DNA of 64,000 nucleotides from positions 1,116,001 through 1,180,000 of the forward strand of contig CAXXIH010000001.1 in assembly GCA_963663365.2 (NCBI GenBank), in the 5' to 3' direction. The DNA is from G963663365 sp963663365. Lineage in GTDB: Bacteria; Hinthialibacterota; Hinthialibacteria; Hinthialibacterales; G963663365. The notes under the pieces were generated by a model. The model was not told the origin of the DNA. It saw only the letters and a program-made list of their open reading frames with translations, and made no database searches. Both the position numbers and the translations under genes were made by a program. Of the stretch, positions 45,693 through 55,332 are shown one piece after another. Positions within the stretch are counted from its first letter, which is position 1, and each line of letters opens with the position of its first letter.

Positions 45693-46577
45693 GTGACCGC
45701 GATACTAATTATACACCATAATACGGTTGATGATCTCGAACGGCTGCTTTTTTTGCTCGGAGAGAATTCATCGGCCAATGATAAGCCTTATGTAATTGTC
45801 GTTGACACGGCCTCAACGGATCCGCGTGCACGAACAATGGCTGATACCTATCCCTGGGCCAGGTTTGTTTTCCAGGATGAGAATTCCGGCTACTCCACAG
45901 CTGTTAACCGCGGATTAAAAGAAATAGCCGAGCAGCGCATTCTTCTTGTAAATGCCGATATTCTCATCACGGCGAAGCAGCTGCGGGAACTTGAAAAGTC
46001 TGCTGAGCGATTGAATCATCCTACGGTAATTTCCCCCCTTCATTGTTATGAAGACGGATCACCTCAAGTAACTTGGGGAGACGAGCCCGGATTTTTCTCT
46101 GAGTGGCAACGGAGGCGGCTAACCCGGGGATGTATCTCACGCGAGCCGGCAATCGTGGATGAAGTCTTGGAGCGGGCCAAGCAAACCAGCGAAGTGGATT
46201 GGGTGTCGGGATCGTGTCTTTTAATTGACCGTTCTCAGCCGGGCGGGAAGCTGGATTGGGATGAGACATATGAACTCTATTTTGAAGATATCGATTGGTG
46301 TCACCGGGTGCGCGAAGCAGGAGGGCGAATTGTTTTTACGTCCGAAGTAACCGTGGAACACCGCCATGGCGCCAGCATGAAGCAGGAACCCGTGCGAACG
46401 GGTGTGATTTACCGGAAGAGCCAAGTGCTTTATGCGAAAAAGTTTCATGGCCGGTTTTTTGTGCTTTCTCTACGTATTGTTACGACGATAGGATTGGTGG
46501 GGCGTTGGCTAAGGGAGAGGAGCAGTGGAGAGTCCGGCGCTTCTACCATGGCGCAAATTAGAGCGTTATGGGATTAA
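45693..46577 (+). CDS. Family 2 glycosyltransferase (rhamnosyltransferase-like)
   Basis: This 294-residue cytoplasmic enzyme has a GT-A fold: ILIIHHN, the VVDTAST nucleotide site, NSGYSTAVNRGL, and VNADIL as the metal-binding motif. YFEDIDWCHRVREAGG is the usual catalytic-region motif of rhamnosyl- and related transferases. It would act in glycan or lipopolysaccharide-type polymer synthesis. The start is GTG with only a weak ribosome site. It converges on the NtrC-type regulator. Confidence 0.85.
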   Translation: MTAILIIHHNTVDDLERLLFLLGENSSANDKPYVIVVDTASTDPRARTMADTYPWARFVFQDENSGYSTAVNRGLKEIAEQRILLVNADILITAKQLRELEKSAERLNHPTVISPLHCYEDGSPQVTWGDEPGFFSEWQRRRLTRGCISREPAIVDEVLERAKQTSEVDWVSGSCLLIDRSQPGGKLDWDETYELYFEDIDWCHRVREAGGRIVFTSEVTVEHRHGASMKQEPVRTGVIYRKSQVLYAKKFHGRFFVLSLRIVTTIGLVGRWLRERSSGESGASTMAQIRALWD

Positions 46578-46652
46578 CTCCGGCTACAGCAAAGACGGCC
46601 TCATCAATTTGATCACAAAATACCGGGCAACAAACGCTGTGCGGAAGTTAGT

Positions 46653-48017
46653 TTAGAAAATCCCGCGCAGTCCATAACGATCCATTTTGCGCTGTAATGT
46701 CCGCCGGTCAATCCCCAATATCTCCGCCGTCTTACTCACGTTTCCTTCTTGCGAATCAAGGACCTGTTGAATATGGCGATGTTCTACATCTTGCAGACTG
46801 AGCAGTGCGGACTGATCCGATTTTGCGGATATGGACTGATTTGAAATTTTTTCACGGTCCAGGCGGAGATCTTCCACGGCAAGCTCCGTATTTTCTGTTA
46901 ACAATACGGCACGTTCCAGCACATTAAATAATTCTCTGACATTGCCCGGCCATGGATATGTTTGAAGGCGTTCGAGCGCTTCAGGCGTAAGTGTCCGTCT
47001 GGATTGGTTTGGCCGGTGTTGCCGTTCTAGAAATGCTTCGGTCAGGATCGGAATGTCTTCGATCCGTTCCCGTAAGGGGGGGACAACGGCCCGCACAACC
47101 GATAGGCGGTAATAGAGATCCTCACGGAAACGGCCGGCTTGTACTTCGTCGGCAAGAGGGCGATTGGTGGCCGCAACAACACGAACATCTACCAAGACTT
47201 CTCGTGTTGAACCAAGCGGACGAAATACACCGGTTTCGATTACACGCAACACGCTTGCTTGTACGCTGGCATCCATATCCGCGATTTCATCGATAAAAAG
47301 TGTGCCTTTATCGGCAATCTCCAGCAGTCCCGGTTTTCGTTTTTGTGCGCCGGTAAATGCGCCCGCATGATGTCCGAAGAGTTCATTTTCAAGTAATTCC
47401 GGTTTTAATGTGGCACAGTTGATTGTGATAAAAGGCTGCTCCCGCCGCCGTCCGTCATCGTGCAATGCCCGTGCTACAAGTTCTTTTCCCGCACCGCTTT
47501 CTCCTTCGATTAAAACCGGCGCATCGGCGTCTTTCACTCGCTCAATGGTGTGGAGCAGTTCCTGCAAAGCCTTGCTCTTGCCCAGAATCTTATCGTGGCT
47601 TTGTTGGCGGATTACTGCTTCACGCAGTTGTGCTTTTTCGTGCCGGTCAGACCAGGTTTCAAGTGCATTGCGGACATGGATTTCCAATTCCGCGAGTTCA
47701 CAGGGTTTTTGAAGATAGTGATAAGCGCCCCTGCGGGTGGCTTCAACGGCTGAATCGATGGAACCGTGGCCGGTCAACACCAAGACCGGCATTTCCGGCG
47801 AGATTTCTTTTAGACGCGTAACCAACTCAAGGCCGCTCATGCCCGGCATTTTGAGATCGACAATACCGACCTGTATATTTTCTTTTCCTGCTATACCTAA
47901 TGCATCTTCACCGTTCGATGCGGAACAAATGGTGAAGCCTCGATGTTCCAATGCCCGGCTTAGTGTCGAGCGGAATGCTTCATCATCATCAACAACCAAA
48001 ATTCTAGGCTGGTTCAT
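46653..48017 (-). CDS. Sigma-54 dependent NtrC-type response regulator
   Basis: This 454-residue regulator has a receiver domain (D54 in GIVDLKMPG, K104), an AAA+ domain with Walker A GESGAGKE at 172-179 and the sigma-54 contact GAFTGA at 219-224, and a C-terminal Fis-type helix-turn-helix (NVSKTAEILGIDRRTLQRK). I chose ATG 48017 because it overlaps the stop codon of the sensor gene as ATGA, indicating translational coupling; the frame is open 24 bases further. It activates sigma-54 promoters in response to the partner kinase at 48014. Target genes are unknown; the pilus genes are six kilobases away. Confidence 0.93.
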   Translation of the reverse strand: MNQPRILVVDDDEAFRSTLSRALEHRGFTICSASNGEDALGIAGKENIQVGIVDLKMPGMSGLELVTRLKEISPEMPVLVLTGHGSIDSAVEATRRGAYHYLQKPCELAELEIHVRNALETWSDRHEKAQLREAVIRQQSHDKILGKSKALQELLHTIERVKDADAPVLIEGESGAGKELVARALHDDGRRREQPFITINCATLKPELLENELFGHHAGAFTGAQKRKPGLLEIADKGTLFIDEIADMDASVQASVLRVIETGVFRPLGSTREVLVDVRVVAATNRPLADEVQAGRFREDLYYRLSVVRAVVPPLRERIEDIPILTEAFLERQHRPNQSRRTLTPEALERLQTYPWPGNVRELFNVLERAVLLTENTELAVEDLRLDREKISNQSISAKSDQSALLSLQDVEHRHIQQVLDSQEGNVSKTAEILGIDRRTLQRKMDRYGLRGIF

Positions 48018-49375
48018 GAGTTTAATCCGACTGGCAACCAAAGGCGGAAGCGGCAGGCCCCTTTGTTTGGTTGTATTAACTCGAGGCCTCCTCCCATATT
48101 TCGAGCGAGGCTATAGGAGATTGCCAATCCCAAACCGGTTCCGCGGTCCACCTGTTTGGTAGTAAAAAACGGTTCGAATATGCGGTCGCGCAAATCTTCC
48201 GGAATTCCCGGACCGTTGTCTTCAACCTCGACCGATACGGTTTCTTGATCTTCGCGGCATGAGATACATATGCGCCCTTTAGTATCCATATCATAGGTCT
48301 CGAGTGCATCCAAGGCGTTGTTTACCAAATTGAGTATGATTTGCCGTACGGCATCGGGGTCGGCTGTGGCCACCAATGGCGCTTCGTCGTTGTTGATATC
48401 TATCGAAATTCCACTCAACCGGTGGCCTAAAAGCCCCAATGTATCATCGATCAATTCGGGCATTTGGACATCTTGGCGCTTCGCCTCCGATTGCCTCGCA
48501 AACTTGAGCAGGCTACGGGTTATTGCGGAGCAGCGTTTTGTTTGCGTTCGGATTCTGTTAAGAGATTCGCAAAGTTGATCATCGGGGATTCCGCCCTGCC
48601 GGAGACGGCTCAAGGTGTCTTCCGCTTCCATTGCAATGGTTCCCAACGGTGTATTGATTTCGTGGGCCACACCGCCCGCCAATTTCCCGAGTGCCGCAAG
48701 TTTTTCATATTGCCGCCTGCGATCCCGTTCGGTTTGCACGCGGCGTTCTTTTTCGCTGAGGTCGCGCATCAACATCGACACCCAATAGGCTGTGAATATG
48801 GCTGTTAAAATGAAACTGATGGCGCCTCCTGCTGCATGAAGAGTTGTGCGGTTGGTGATAAGGCCCGTTTCGGTATCCAGTGTGTTTAATTCCGGCGCTT
48901 TTGCCAATGCAAGGAACAGAACCGCTGTCAGTCCCAGCACGGCGTAACTTGTTCTTTGGGAAAGAACAATGCGCGAGACCATGATTTGATAGAAGTACAG
49001 ACAGAAGAAGGGATTGAAGAATCCACCGGTCGAGAACAGGGTAAGTGAAAGTGCCGCTAAATCGACCAGCACTTGCTGAATGGCCAAGCGGGGAATGTAC
49101 TGCCTTTCACTTAACCGGCGGGTGACATAGACATTCATCACGATAAGGATGCCGGCAACGGGAACGACAATGGCCCAGGGAACATCCAGACCCAGTATCA
49201 GACGGGCAAAATATGCGGTGACAATAAGGCCCAGTAGAGCCCACCAGCGAATCCAGACCATCCAACGCATACGGCTGGTCCAGATATCGAAATCGTGGGT
49301 TTCCGGTTCCGGATTGACAGGCAATGGGAGTTTTTCCGGCTTTGATATTGCGTTCATGTGTCTATTGTAAACCAC
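48014..49375 (-). CDS. Sensor histidine kinase with RegB-like quinone-site motif
   Basis: This 453-residue kinase has about six membrane helices in the first 200 residues. The loop between them holds GGFFNPF at 117-123, matching the GGxxNPF motif of RegB/PrrB redox sensors, which is thought to bind ubiquinone. The kinase domain has the H-box GGVAHEINTPLG (H238), a cysteine 44 residues later (C282), close to the position of the redox-active RegB cysteine, then NLVNNALDAL and GTGLGLAIS. It probably senses membrane redox state and phosphorylates the NtrC-type regulator, with which its stop overlaps. GTG 49375 or the ATG six codons later could be the start. Confidence 0.88.
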   Translation of the reverse strand: MVYNRHMNAISKPEKLPLPVNPEPETHDFDIWTSRMRWMVWIRWWALLGLIVTAYFARLILGLDVPWAIVVPVAGILIVMNVYVTRRLSERQYIPRLAIQQVLVDLAALSLTLFSTGGFFNPFFCLYFYQIMVSRIVLSQRTSYAVLGLTAVLFLALAKAPELNTLDTETGLITNRTTLHAAGGAISFILTAIFTAYWVSMLMRDLSEKERRVQTERDRRRQYEKLAALGKLAGGVAHEINTPLGTIAMEAEDTLSRLRQGGIPDDQLCESLNRIRTQTKRCSAITRSLLKFARQSEAKRQDVQMPELIDDTLGLLGHRLSGISIDINNDEAPLVATADPDAVRQIILNLVNNALDALETYDMDTKGRICISCREDQETVSVEVEDNGPGIPEDLRDRIFEPFFTTKQVDRGTGLGLAISYSLARNMGGGLELIQPNKGACRFRLWLPVGLNS

Positions 49376-49431
49376 CGTTTTTCATGTGGTAGGCAAGCAC
49401 TTACAAAAGCCGGACTAATTTCAACCAATAT

Positions 49432-50493
49432 TCATTGGATGCAGGGGTACGATCCTTTTGGAGCCAGCATTCTCTCTCCGATTCCATCAATTTGAATGGC
49501 ATAAATTTCTCCATCCTGGTTGTAGGATTGAACACCGCGCATGAAGACAATCGTGGTCCCATCGGTTGAAATGTGAGGGGCCTGTACTCCATCGGAGGTG
49601 AGAGTCGTTTTTGTATAGGTCTCCGTGTCGTATACGATCAAATCGCCGAATTGGTCGTATACAAGTTTTTTTCCATCGCCCGATATCGCAATTTTAAAAG
49701 TGAAGTAGCTGAGCGCAACATTCTGTACCACAGTCTGCGGTGTGGGATTGTCAATGTTAATTCTTTTAATCGAATAATCCGCTTGATCGAAGTAATAAAC
49801 CCATTGTGCATCGGCTGTAATTGTGGGAATCGTCGGCTGACAGATCGAATGCTGGTATTCCAGAAGAAAGTAATCTTGGTCCGTATCGATATTGAAAACA
49901 TGAATCCCCGGCTCTTGCTCGACATCGGGCGGGAGAAGATATACAGGACGGCTATATGCACACCAAGAATCTTCAGCGAGCATTGCGCCGGAAGGCAGAA
50001 CACTTTTGCTAAGCAACAAGAGAGGAGTCTGATTCCCCATGAATACAGTGCGATAGAGTGAATGGGGTTGAAATGCACGGTCAAGAAACAGCACTACGTT
50101 GCCTTCAGGAGAAATATCCGCATACGCAGGAATCACGCTTAAATCACCTAAATCGATTTTGCGTGTGAATGAACCCAGTGAATCGGTGGCAATTAAAATC
50201 GGGGTTTTCTCCTGAGCCCCCGCCGCCGCAAGTTGGAAAATCACCCGTATGGCCTCAACACCCACCGGGCGTTGCCAATGTGCTCCAAAGCGAAATAATG
50301 TTTCATGATCTGTATCTTGTCCGGTAAGTGTTTCCAACTCAGCCTTACCGGCGAGCCCATCGCCATCTAGATCGCTAAACTCCTGGCCCCAAGCCGGGAA
50401 TACAATCAGCGTTACAATCGAAATCCAAAGCCGGGGACGGCAGAACCGGCGCTCCCACACATCGTTCGTTCCGATTTTTGCTACGCTTTGCAT
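49432..50493 (-). CDS. Secreted TolB/WD40-like beta-propeller protein
   Basis: This exported protein has about 353 residues with signal peptide WISIVTLIVFPAWG. A calcium-binding-type acidic stretch DLDGDGLAGKAELETLTGQD follows, then propeller strands of the TolB type (YADISPEGNVVLFLDRAF, ISGDGKKLVYDQFGDLIVYDTETYTK, ISTDGTTIVFM). The function is unknown, perhaps surface binding. I placed the start at ATG 50493; more upstream codons overlap the divergent binding-protein gene. No ribosome site is clear. Confidence 0.65.
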   Translation of the reverse strand: MQSVAKIGTNDVWERRFCRPRLWISIVTLIVFPAWGQEFSDLDGDGLAGKAELETLTGQDTDHETLFRFGAHWQRPVGVEAIRVIFQLAAAGAQEKTPILIATDSLGSFTRKIDLGDLSVIPAYADISPEGNVVLFLDRAFQPHSLYRTVFMGNQTPLLLLSKSVLPSGAMLAEDSWCAYSRPVYLLPPDVEQEPGIHVFNIDTDQDYFLLEYQHSICQPTIPTITADAQWVYYFDQADYSIKRINIDNPTPQTVVQNVALSYFTFKIAISGDGKKLVYDQFGDLIVYDTETYTKTTLTSDGVQAPHISTDGTTIVFMRGVQSYNQDGEIYAIQIDGIGERMLAPKGSYPCIQ

Positions 50494-50515
50494 GATGAGA
50501 GGAGTCTTTCTTCCC

Positions 50516-52297
50516 ATGATTGTATTGGACGGTACTTGTTTCACGGTGGCTTTACAATGCCACACCCGGTTTCGGAAACCTGAAGGATTTTGGTATCCGT
50601 ATCTTGGTTTCCGGCAACTTGTTTTGTTTTTCCTGGTGTTTGTGGGGGCGGGGTGTGGTTCCGGTATCCGAGATGAGTTTGTGCCGCTTGAGCCCGGGCA
50701 AGGCGGAGTGTATTTGGGAGGGACCTTCCGTTGGAATGCCTTGGAAGATGTTCGCAGCCTCGATCCGATCCGTGTTGCTGACACGGCCTCCGGGGATGTT
50801 GCCGAGCAGATTTACGATGGCCTTGTCGAGGTCAGCCGCGACCTGCATGTCGCTCCTTCACTGGCCGAACGCTGGGATATTTCCGACGACGGCCTCACCT
50901 ACACCTTCTATCTGCGCCGGGGTGCGCGCTTTCATGACGATCCCTGTTTTCCCGAAGGGAAAGGCCGCGAATGCACCGCGCAGGATATCGTTTATAGCCT
51001 TCAACGAGTGGTTTCTCCCGATGTGGAATCGATAGGACTATGGGCATTTCGCGATCTTTTTGCGGGAGTTGAAGAGTTTCGTTTCAGACAGGCGGACCGA
51101 GTTGCCGGTCTTAAAGCATTGGATGACTATACCGTCCAAATCACGCTCGCGAAACCATTTGCGCCTTTTTTACAGCGGCTGGCCATGTCCTATGGCTTCA
51201 TTATTCCCCATGAGGCAGTGGACTATTACGGCGCTGACTTTTTTCAGCACCCGGTTGGTACCGGACCGTTTCAGTTTGTCCGCTGGACCAAGGATCTGGA
51301 GTTGGTTTTGGAGCGAAATCCGCATTATTGGGAGAAAGATGAACATGGCAACCAGCTCCCCTATCTGGGGCGTCTGGTCAATACCTTTATCAAAGTCCAA
51401 AACAGTGAATTCGCGGAATTTGAACTCGGGAATTTGGAAACGCATTCCCCGATTGCCGATGATCTTTTTACTTCGATTCTCTCGCCGGATGGAAACCTGA
51501 AACCCAAGTATGATGGGCGGTTCAACGTCAGCAGTTCTGATGTCCTCTCGATTTTTTATTTTGGCTTCAATATGGAATCCGGCCCTTTTGCCAGCAATCA
51601 AAAACTAAGGCAGGCCGTCAATTACGCAATCGACCGGGAAAGCATTATCCGTCACGTGCTCAAAGGCCGTGCCTTGCCTTTTACAGGAGTTGTGCCTCCG
51701 GGGATGCCCGGTTGGAAATCCACTTGTGAGCGATATGAATATAATCCGGAAAAGGCCATACAACTAATGGCGGAAGCCGGGCACCCGAATGGAGAAGGGC
51801 TTCCGGAGATTGTGCTTCATCTCAACAGCGGCGGAAAACGGCACGAGAACATTGCCGAAGTTGTGCAGGAACAACTTAAAGAAATCGGGATTGATATCAC
51901 TCTTCAGATTTTGGAATGGCCGCAACTTTTAGAAGTTGTTGAGACGGGCCGGTCATCTTTTTTTAGAATGGGCTGGCAGGCTGATTATGTGGATCCTGAG
52001 AATTTTCTGGCGCTCTATGACAGCCGTAAGTTCGGGCCCCAGGGGCCTAATTATACGCATTACAAAAACGAGCGTTACGATGCACTGTTTCAGGCCGCCG
52101 AGCGCACCACTGATTTAAACGAACGTTACGATTTGATGCGGCAAGCTGAGGAAATCGCCGTTGAGGATGCCCCCTGGCTATATCTTTATCATCAAAAAGA
52201 ATTCAGGCTCAATCAAAATTACGTTCACGATTTTGAGCACAACGCGATGGCGCATTTGTTCTTCAAATACGCTTGGCTTGAACCGCATGAAAATTAA
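50516..52297 (+). CDS. Peptide/nickel-type ABC transporter substrate-binding lipoprotein
   Basis: This binding protein of about 593 residues belongs to the DppA/OppA family (SBP_bac_5): RSLDPIRVADTASGDVAEQIYDGLVE near the start, LRRGARFHDDPC, AVNYAIDRESII and the C-terminal substrate-domain tail. The leader ends in VGAGC, so it is probably a lipoprotein. It binds peptides or similar solutes for an ABC importer, but no permease or ATPase genes lie nearby. GGAG lies eleven bases before ATG 50516. The start lies 22 bases from that of the propeller gene, with promoter elements presumably overlapping. Confidence 0.85.
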   Translation: MIVLDGTCFTVALQCHTRFRKPEGFWYPYLGFRQLVLFFLVFVGAGCGSGIRDEFVPLEPGQGGVYLGGTFRWNALEDVRSLDPIRVADTASGDVAEQIYDGLVEVSRDLHVAPSLAERWDISDDGLTYTFYLRRGARFHDDPCFPEGKGRECTAQDIVYSLQRVVSPDVESIGLWAFRDLFAGVEEFRFRQADRVAGLKALDDYTVQITLAKPFAPFLQRLAMSYGFIIPHEAVDYYGADFFQHPVGTGPFQFVRWTKDLELVLERNPHYWEKDEHGNQLPYLGRLVNTFIKVQNSEFAEFELGNLETHSPIADDLFTSILSPDGNLKPKYDGRFNVSSSDVLSIFYFGFNMESGPFASNQKLRQAVNYAIDRESIIRHVLKGRALPFTGVVPPGMPGWKSTCERYEYNPEKAIQLMAEAGHPNGEGLPEIVLHLNSGGKRHENIAEVVQEQLKEIGIDITLQILEWPQLLEVVETGRSSFFRMGWQADYVDPENFLALYDSRKFGPQGPNYTHYKNERYDALFQAAERTTDLNERYDLMRQAEEIAVEDAPWLYLYHQKEFRLNQNYVHDFEHNAMAHLFFKYAWLEPHEN

Positions 52298-52330
52298 CCA
52301 TGCGCTTAGGTGTCTATGTACCCTATGTAA

Positions 52331-53857
52331 TTATAGGCCTGTATATCGTGTTCGTCCGTGGTCTATATAGCGTTGTATCTCTTTGGTCAGTTCGCGCACA
52401 ATTTCGGGATTGGATGCGGCCATATTATGGCTTTCCTGGGGATTGTTTTTGATATTGAAAAGCTGATAAGGTTCCGACCAAGGCTCGCCGACAGGTTTTT
52501 CACGTCCCCCCGAGCCTGAACTCAGAACCAACTTCCAATCGCCTTTGCGTATGGCCAATGTGCCGTTTCCCGATTGATGGAGTACCGGCGCGCGGGGGAT
52601 GGCTCGTTGTTGTCCCAGCATGAGCGGCAGCGTGCTGAAACTGTCTTCGCCTGTGTTGGCGGATAATGGTCTGCTGATAATATCGGCGCATGTTGCCATA
52701 AGATCGGTGAGGCAAATTGGTGTGTCGCATCGTGTCCCAGGCTCAATTATTCCCGGCCAATGCGCAATATAGGGGATACGGTGGCCGGCCTCCCAGATAT
52801 CCGCTTTGGTTCCACGGAAATAATAATTCGGATTGTGCGAAGAAGGCCTATAACCTTGGATCGCCGGATCGTTGGTGTGATCGGCATTGGCTCCTTCCTC
52901 AAGCCGCCGCATGTAGGAACCATTATCGCTTGTAAAGATGACCAATGTATTGTCTTTCACTCCCGCCAGCGTGAGAGCGTCCATTACCCGCCCCACGGCG
53001 CCATCCACCTGTGCCACAAAATCTCCGTAGGGACCTAGACCGCTCCGGCCCTGATATTGCGGAGAGGGAATTGTTGGTTTATGTGGCGCCGTCATGGGGA
53101 AATAGAGAAAGAATGGAGAGGAATCGGTGGATTGTCTTTCAATAAAGTCGATGGTTTTGCCGGTAAGTACGTCCAACGTTTCGACCGGAATGAAACCGGG
53201 TGATCGTTCACCTTCTCTCATAAATGCAGGGAATGCCGAGGCTTCTTGTTTTGCCGTAGGGAGCTCCGTGACTCTGTCGTTTTCGATATAAACATAGGGT
53301 GGGAAATCGAGAGAGGCACAGATGCCGTAGAAATAATCAAATCCCAAACGATTCGGGCCGTTAACAATCGGCTTAGAGTAATCGATGTCCTGTGGATTGG
53401 GGCCGGTTTTTGAAAAATCCATCCCCAAATGCCATTTGCCCACGCATCCTGTTGTATAACCATTTTGTTTGAGCAATGAGGCAACAGTCGTCCGTTCGGG
53501 ATCAATAAGATGCGGCGAATATCCTTTCAAGACGCCGCTTTTCATATGTGTGCGCCAGGAGTAGCGGCCGGTCAATACACCATATCGTGTAGGAGTGCAC
53601 ACGGCGGCTCCGGCGTGGGCATCTGTGAAAACCATGCCTGTCTTTGCCAGGCGATCCAAATTTGGCGTCGGAATACCGGAATTCTTGTTGAGCGCGCGTA
53701 TGTCTCCGTAGCCGAGGTCATCTGCCAGGATATAGACAATGTTTGGTCTTGTGCTTTGCCTCTTATGCGAAGCCGGCTTTGGCGCAATGGCGCAGCCGGA
53801 GAGAGCAAAGCCCGTTGTACATGCTCCCAGAGTGTGTAGGAAATTCCGCCTGTGCAT
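52331..53857 (-). CDS. Tat-exported lipoprotein sulfatase, type I (cysteine type)
   Basis: This 508-residue enzyme starts with RRNFLHTLG, a twin-arginine motif, and a lipobox LSGC at residue 22. The sulfatase domain has metal ligands D46-D47, the maturation motif CTPTR at 87-91 (C87 is oxidised to formylglycine) and GRYSWRTHM. It hydrolyses sulfate esters, probably on a sulfated polysaccharide. Cysteine-type sulfatases need a formylglycine-generating or anaerobic maturase enzyme, not seen in the window. GGGAG lies nine bases before the ATG. Confidence 0.9.
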   Translation of the reverse strand: MHRRNFLHTLGACTTGFALSGCAIAPKPASHKRQSTRPNIVYILADDLGYGDIRALNKNSGIPTPNLDRLAKTGMVFTDAHAGAAVCTPTRYGVLTGRYSWRTHMKSGVLKGYSPHLIDPERTTVASLLKQNGYTTGCVGKWHLGMDFSKTGPNPQDIDYSKPIVNGPNRLGFDYFYGICASLDFPPYVYIENDRVTELPTAKQEASAFPAFMREGERSPGFIPVETLDVLTGKTIDFIERQSTDSSPFFLYFPMTAPHKPTIPSPQYQGRSGLGPYGDFVAQVDGAVGRVMDALTLAGVKDNTLVIFTSDNGSYMRRLEEGANADHTNDPAIQGYRPSSHNPNYYFRGTKADIWEAGHRIPYIAHWPGIIEPGTRCDTPICLTDLMATCADIISRPLSANTGEDSFSTLPLMLGQQRAIPRAPVLHQSGNGTLAIRKGDWKLVLSSGSGGREKPVGEPWSEPYQLFNIKNNPQESHNMAASNPEIVRELTKEIQRYIDHGRTRYTGL

Positions 53858-54020
53858 ATCCGTCTCTCCCTATTGTAAAAGAGATAGTCGAGTTTTTATT
53901 GCTTAAACAGATGGTGACACAAGGTCTCATAATCCAATGGTGCCTGCCAGGTGGATAAAACTTCCGTCACGGCTATCACGCAATTGTCTAAGTTTGCCTA
54001 TGAAAAAACCGGGCTCGTAT

Positions 54021-54056
54021 AAAAAACAAGGCGGAGCCTTTTTTCGACTCCGCCCT
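54021..54056 (-). terminator. Rho-independent terminator of the pilus operon
   Basis: Read on the minus strand, GGCGGAG and CTCCGCC make a seven-base perfect stem (extended by a G-T and an A-T pair) with an eleven-base loop, followed by GTTTTTT. It lies 28 bases after the PilC stop codon. The rest of 53858-54020 holds no gene. Confidence 0.85.
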
Positions 54057-54084
54057 GATAGACTTTGTATATATCAATGAAACG

Positions 54085-55332
54085 TTATTTACCGATAGCA
54101 TTACCCACTGTAAAGATCGGGAGATAGAGGGCGACAACGACGCCTCCGATAAGTCCTCCCAGAAGGACGATCATGAAAGGCTCAATCAGTTTGGCCATAC
54201 CTTCAACTGCATCGTCAACCTCACGCTCAAATGAGTCGGCGACCTTGATTAACATCTTATCCAAAGCACCTGTCTCTTCACCGACTGCCACCATATGCAC
54301 GACCATGATGGGGAACACGGGGTAATTCTTCATTGGCTCGGATACCGTATCGCCGTCGCGGATTGAAGCGTGGATTTCTTCCACACCACGCGCCACAACT
54401 TCATTACCGGAAGTTTCGCGGACGATGGTCAACGTTTGCAGAATCGGAACGCCCGTATCGAGCAATGTTCCGAAGGTTCGTGCAAAACGCGCAATACAGG
54501 ATTTCTGGATGATTGTGCCAAAGACAGGCAGCCGCAATTTCACCCGGTCTAAGATAAAACCTCCGGCCCGTGTTGAAGCGAAGAGTTTGAATCCGATTAT
54601 CGTCGCGACAAGAATCACCGGAGGCGCCCACCAGTTCTTCTGGACCCACTCACTGGCGTTAATCAACAAGGTCGTAAGGTAGGGGAGTTCAGCGCCCATT
54701 CCCTCGAACATCTCTTTAAACTTCGGAACGACCTTGATCATGATGATTGCAACAACGATGAGAGCGATGCTGACAACCACGACCGGGTAGATCATGGCGC
54801 TTTTGACTTTTCCGCGTAGCGCGGCGCTCTTTTCGTTGAAGACGGCCAAGCGGTCAAGAACTTCCTCAAGTGCACCGCCGATCTCACCGGCCTTCACCAT
54901 GTTGACGAATAGTTTATTGAAAATCCGAGGATGCTTGGACATGGCGTCTGATAGGTTGCTACCGCTTTCGACGTCATGCGTGATCGCGACCAAGGCTTCC
55001 TGTAGATTTTTGTTCTCGACCTGTTCCTGGAGAATTTGCAGCCCTCTTAACAACGGCAAACCGGCTCCAACGAGAGTCGCCAACTGGCGAGTGAATGTTG
55101 ATAGGTCTTTGAGACCGACTTTTCCGCGTGAGATAACTTTTCCGATGAAACGGAAAATCGGCAAATCCGACAGGTCCATCTGACCCATTCCGGTCTTGAC
55201 CTGTATGACTTCAGTTGCGAAATATCCCATACTCCGCAGGCGCTCGACGACGGCCTCTTCGCCGGTGGCGTCAATCGAGCCCCGGATTTCCTTGCCACCT
55301 TTATCAAGTGCTTTGTAATTAAACTGTGGCAT
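54085..55332 (-). CDS. pilC: Type IV pilus inner membrane platform protein
   Basis: This protein of about 415 residues has two T2SSF domains, each of helical bundles ending in membrane segments (about 70-195 and 272-395), and the family start MPQFNYKALDKGGKEIRGSI. It is the membrane platform that couples the PilB and PilT motors to pilin polymerisation. I chose ATG 55332, 26 codons after the first in-frame ATG, because of that conserved N-terminus and the GGAGAAGAG site upstream. It is the last gene of the operon. Confidence 0.92.
   Translation of the reverse strand: MPQFNYKALDKGGKEIRGSIDATGEEAVVERLRSMGYFATEVIQVKTGMGQMDLSDLPIFRFIGKVISRGKVGLKDLSTFTRQLATLVGAGLPLLRGLQILQEQVENKNLQEALVAITHDVESGSNLSDAMSKHPRIFNKLFVNMVKAGEIGGALEEVLDRLAVFNEKSAALRGKVKSAMIYPVVVVSIALIVVAIIMIKVVPKFKEMFEGMGAELPYLTTLLINASEWVQKNWWAPPVILVATIIGFKLFASTRAGGFILDRVKLRLPVFGTIIQKSCIARFARTFGTLLDTGVPILQTLTIVRETSGNEVVARGVEEIHASIRDGDTVSEPMKNYPVFPIMVVHMVAVGEETGALDKMLIKVADSFEREVDDAVEGMAKLIEPFMIVLLGGLIGGVVVALYLPIFTVGNAIGK

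Noticed and set aside
48014..49375. Assigning the two-component pair as PilS/PilR
   Set aside because: The regulator type and proximity to pilus genes fit, but the sensor's GGFFNPF loop matches RegB; the evidence does not settle PilS.
50494..50784. N-terminal extension of the TolB-like propeller frame
   Set aside because: It lies within the coding sequence of the divergent binding-protein gene and precedes the clear signal peptide.
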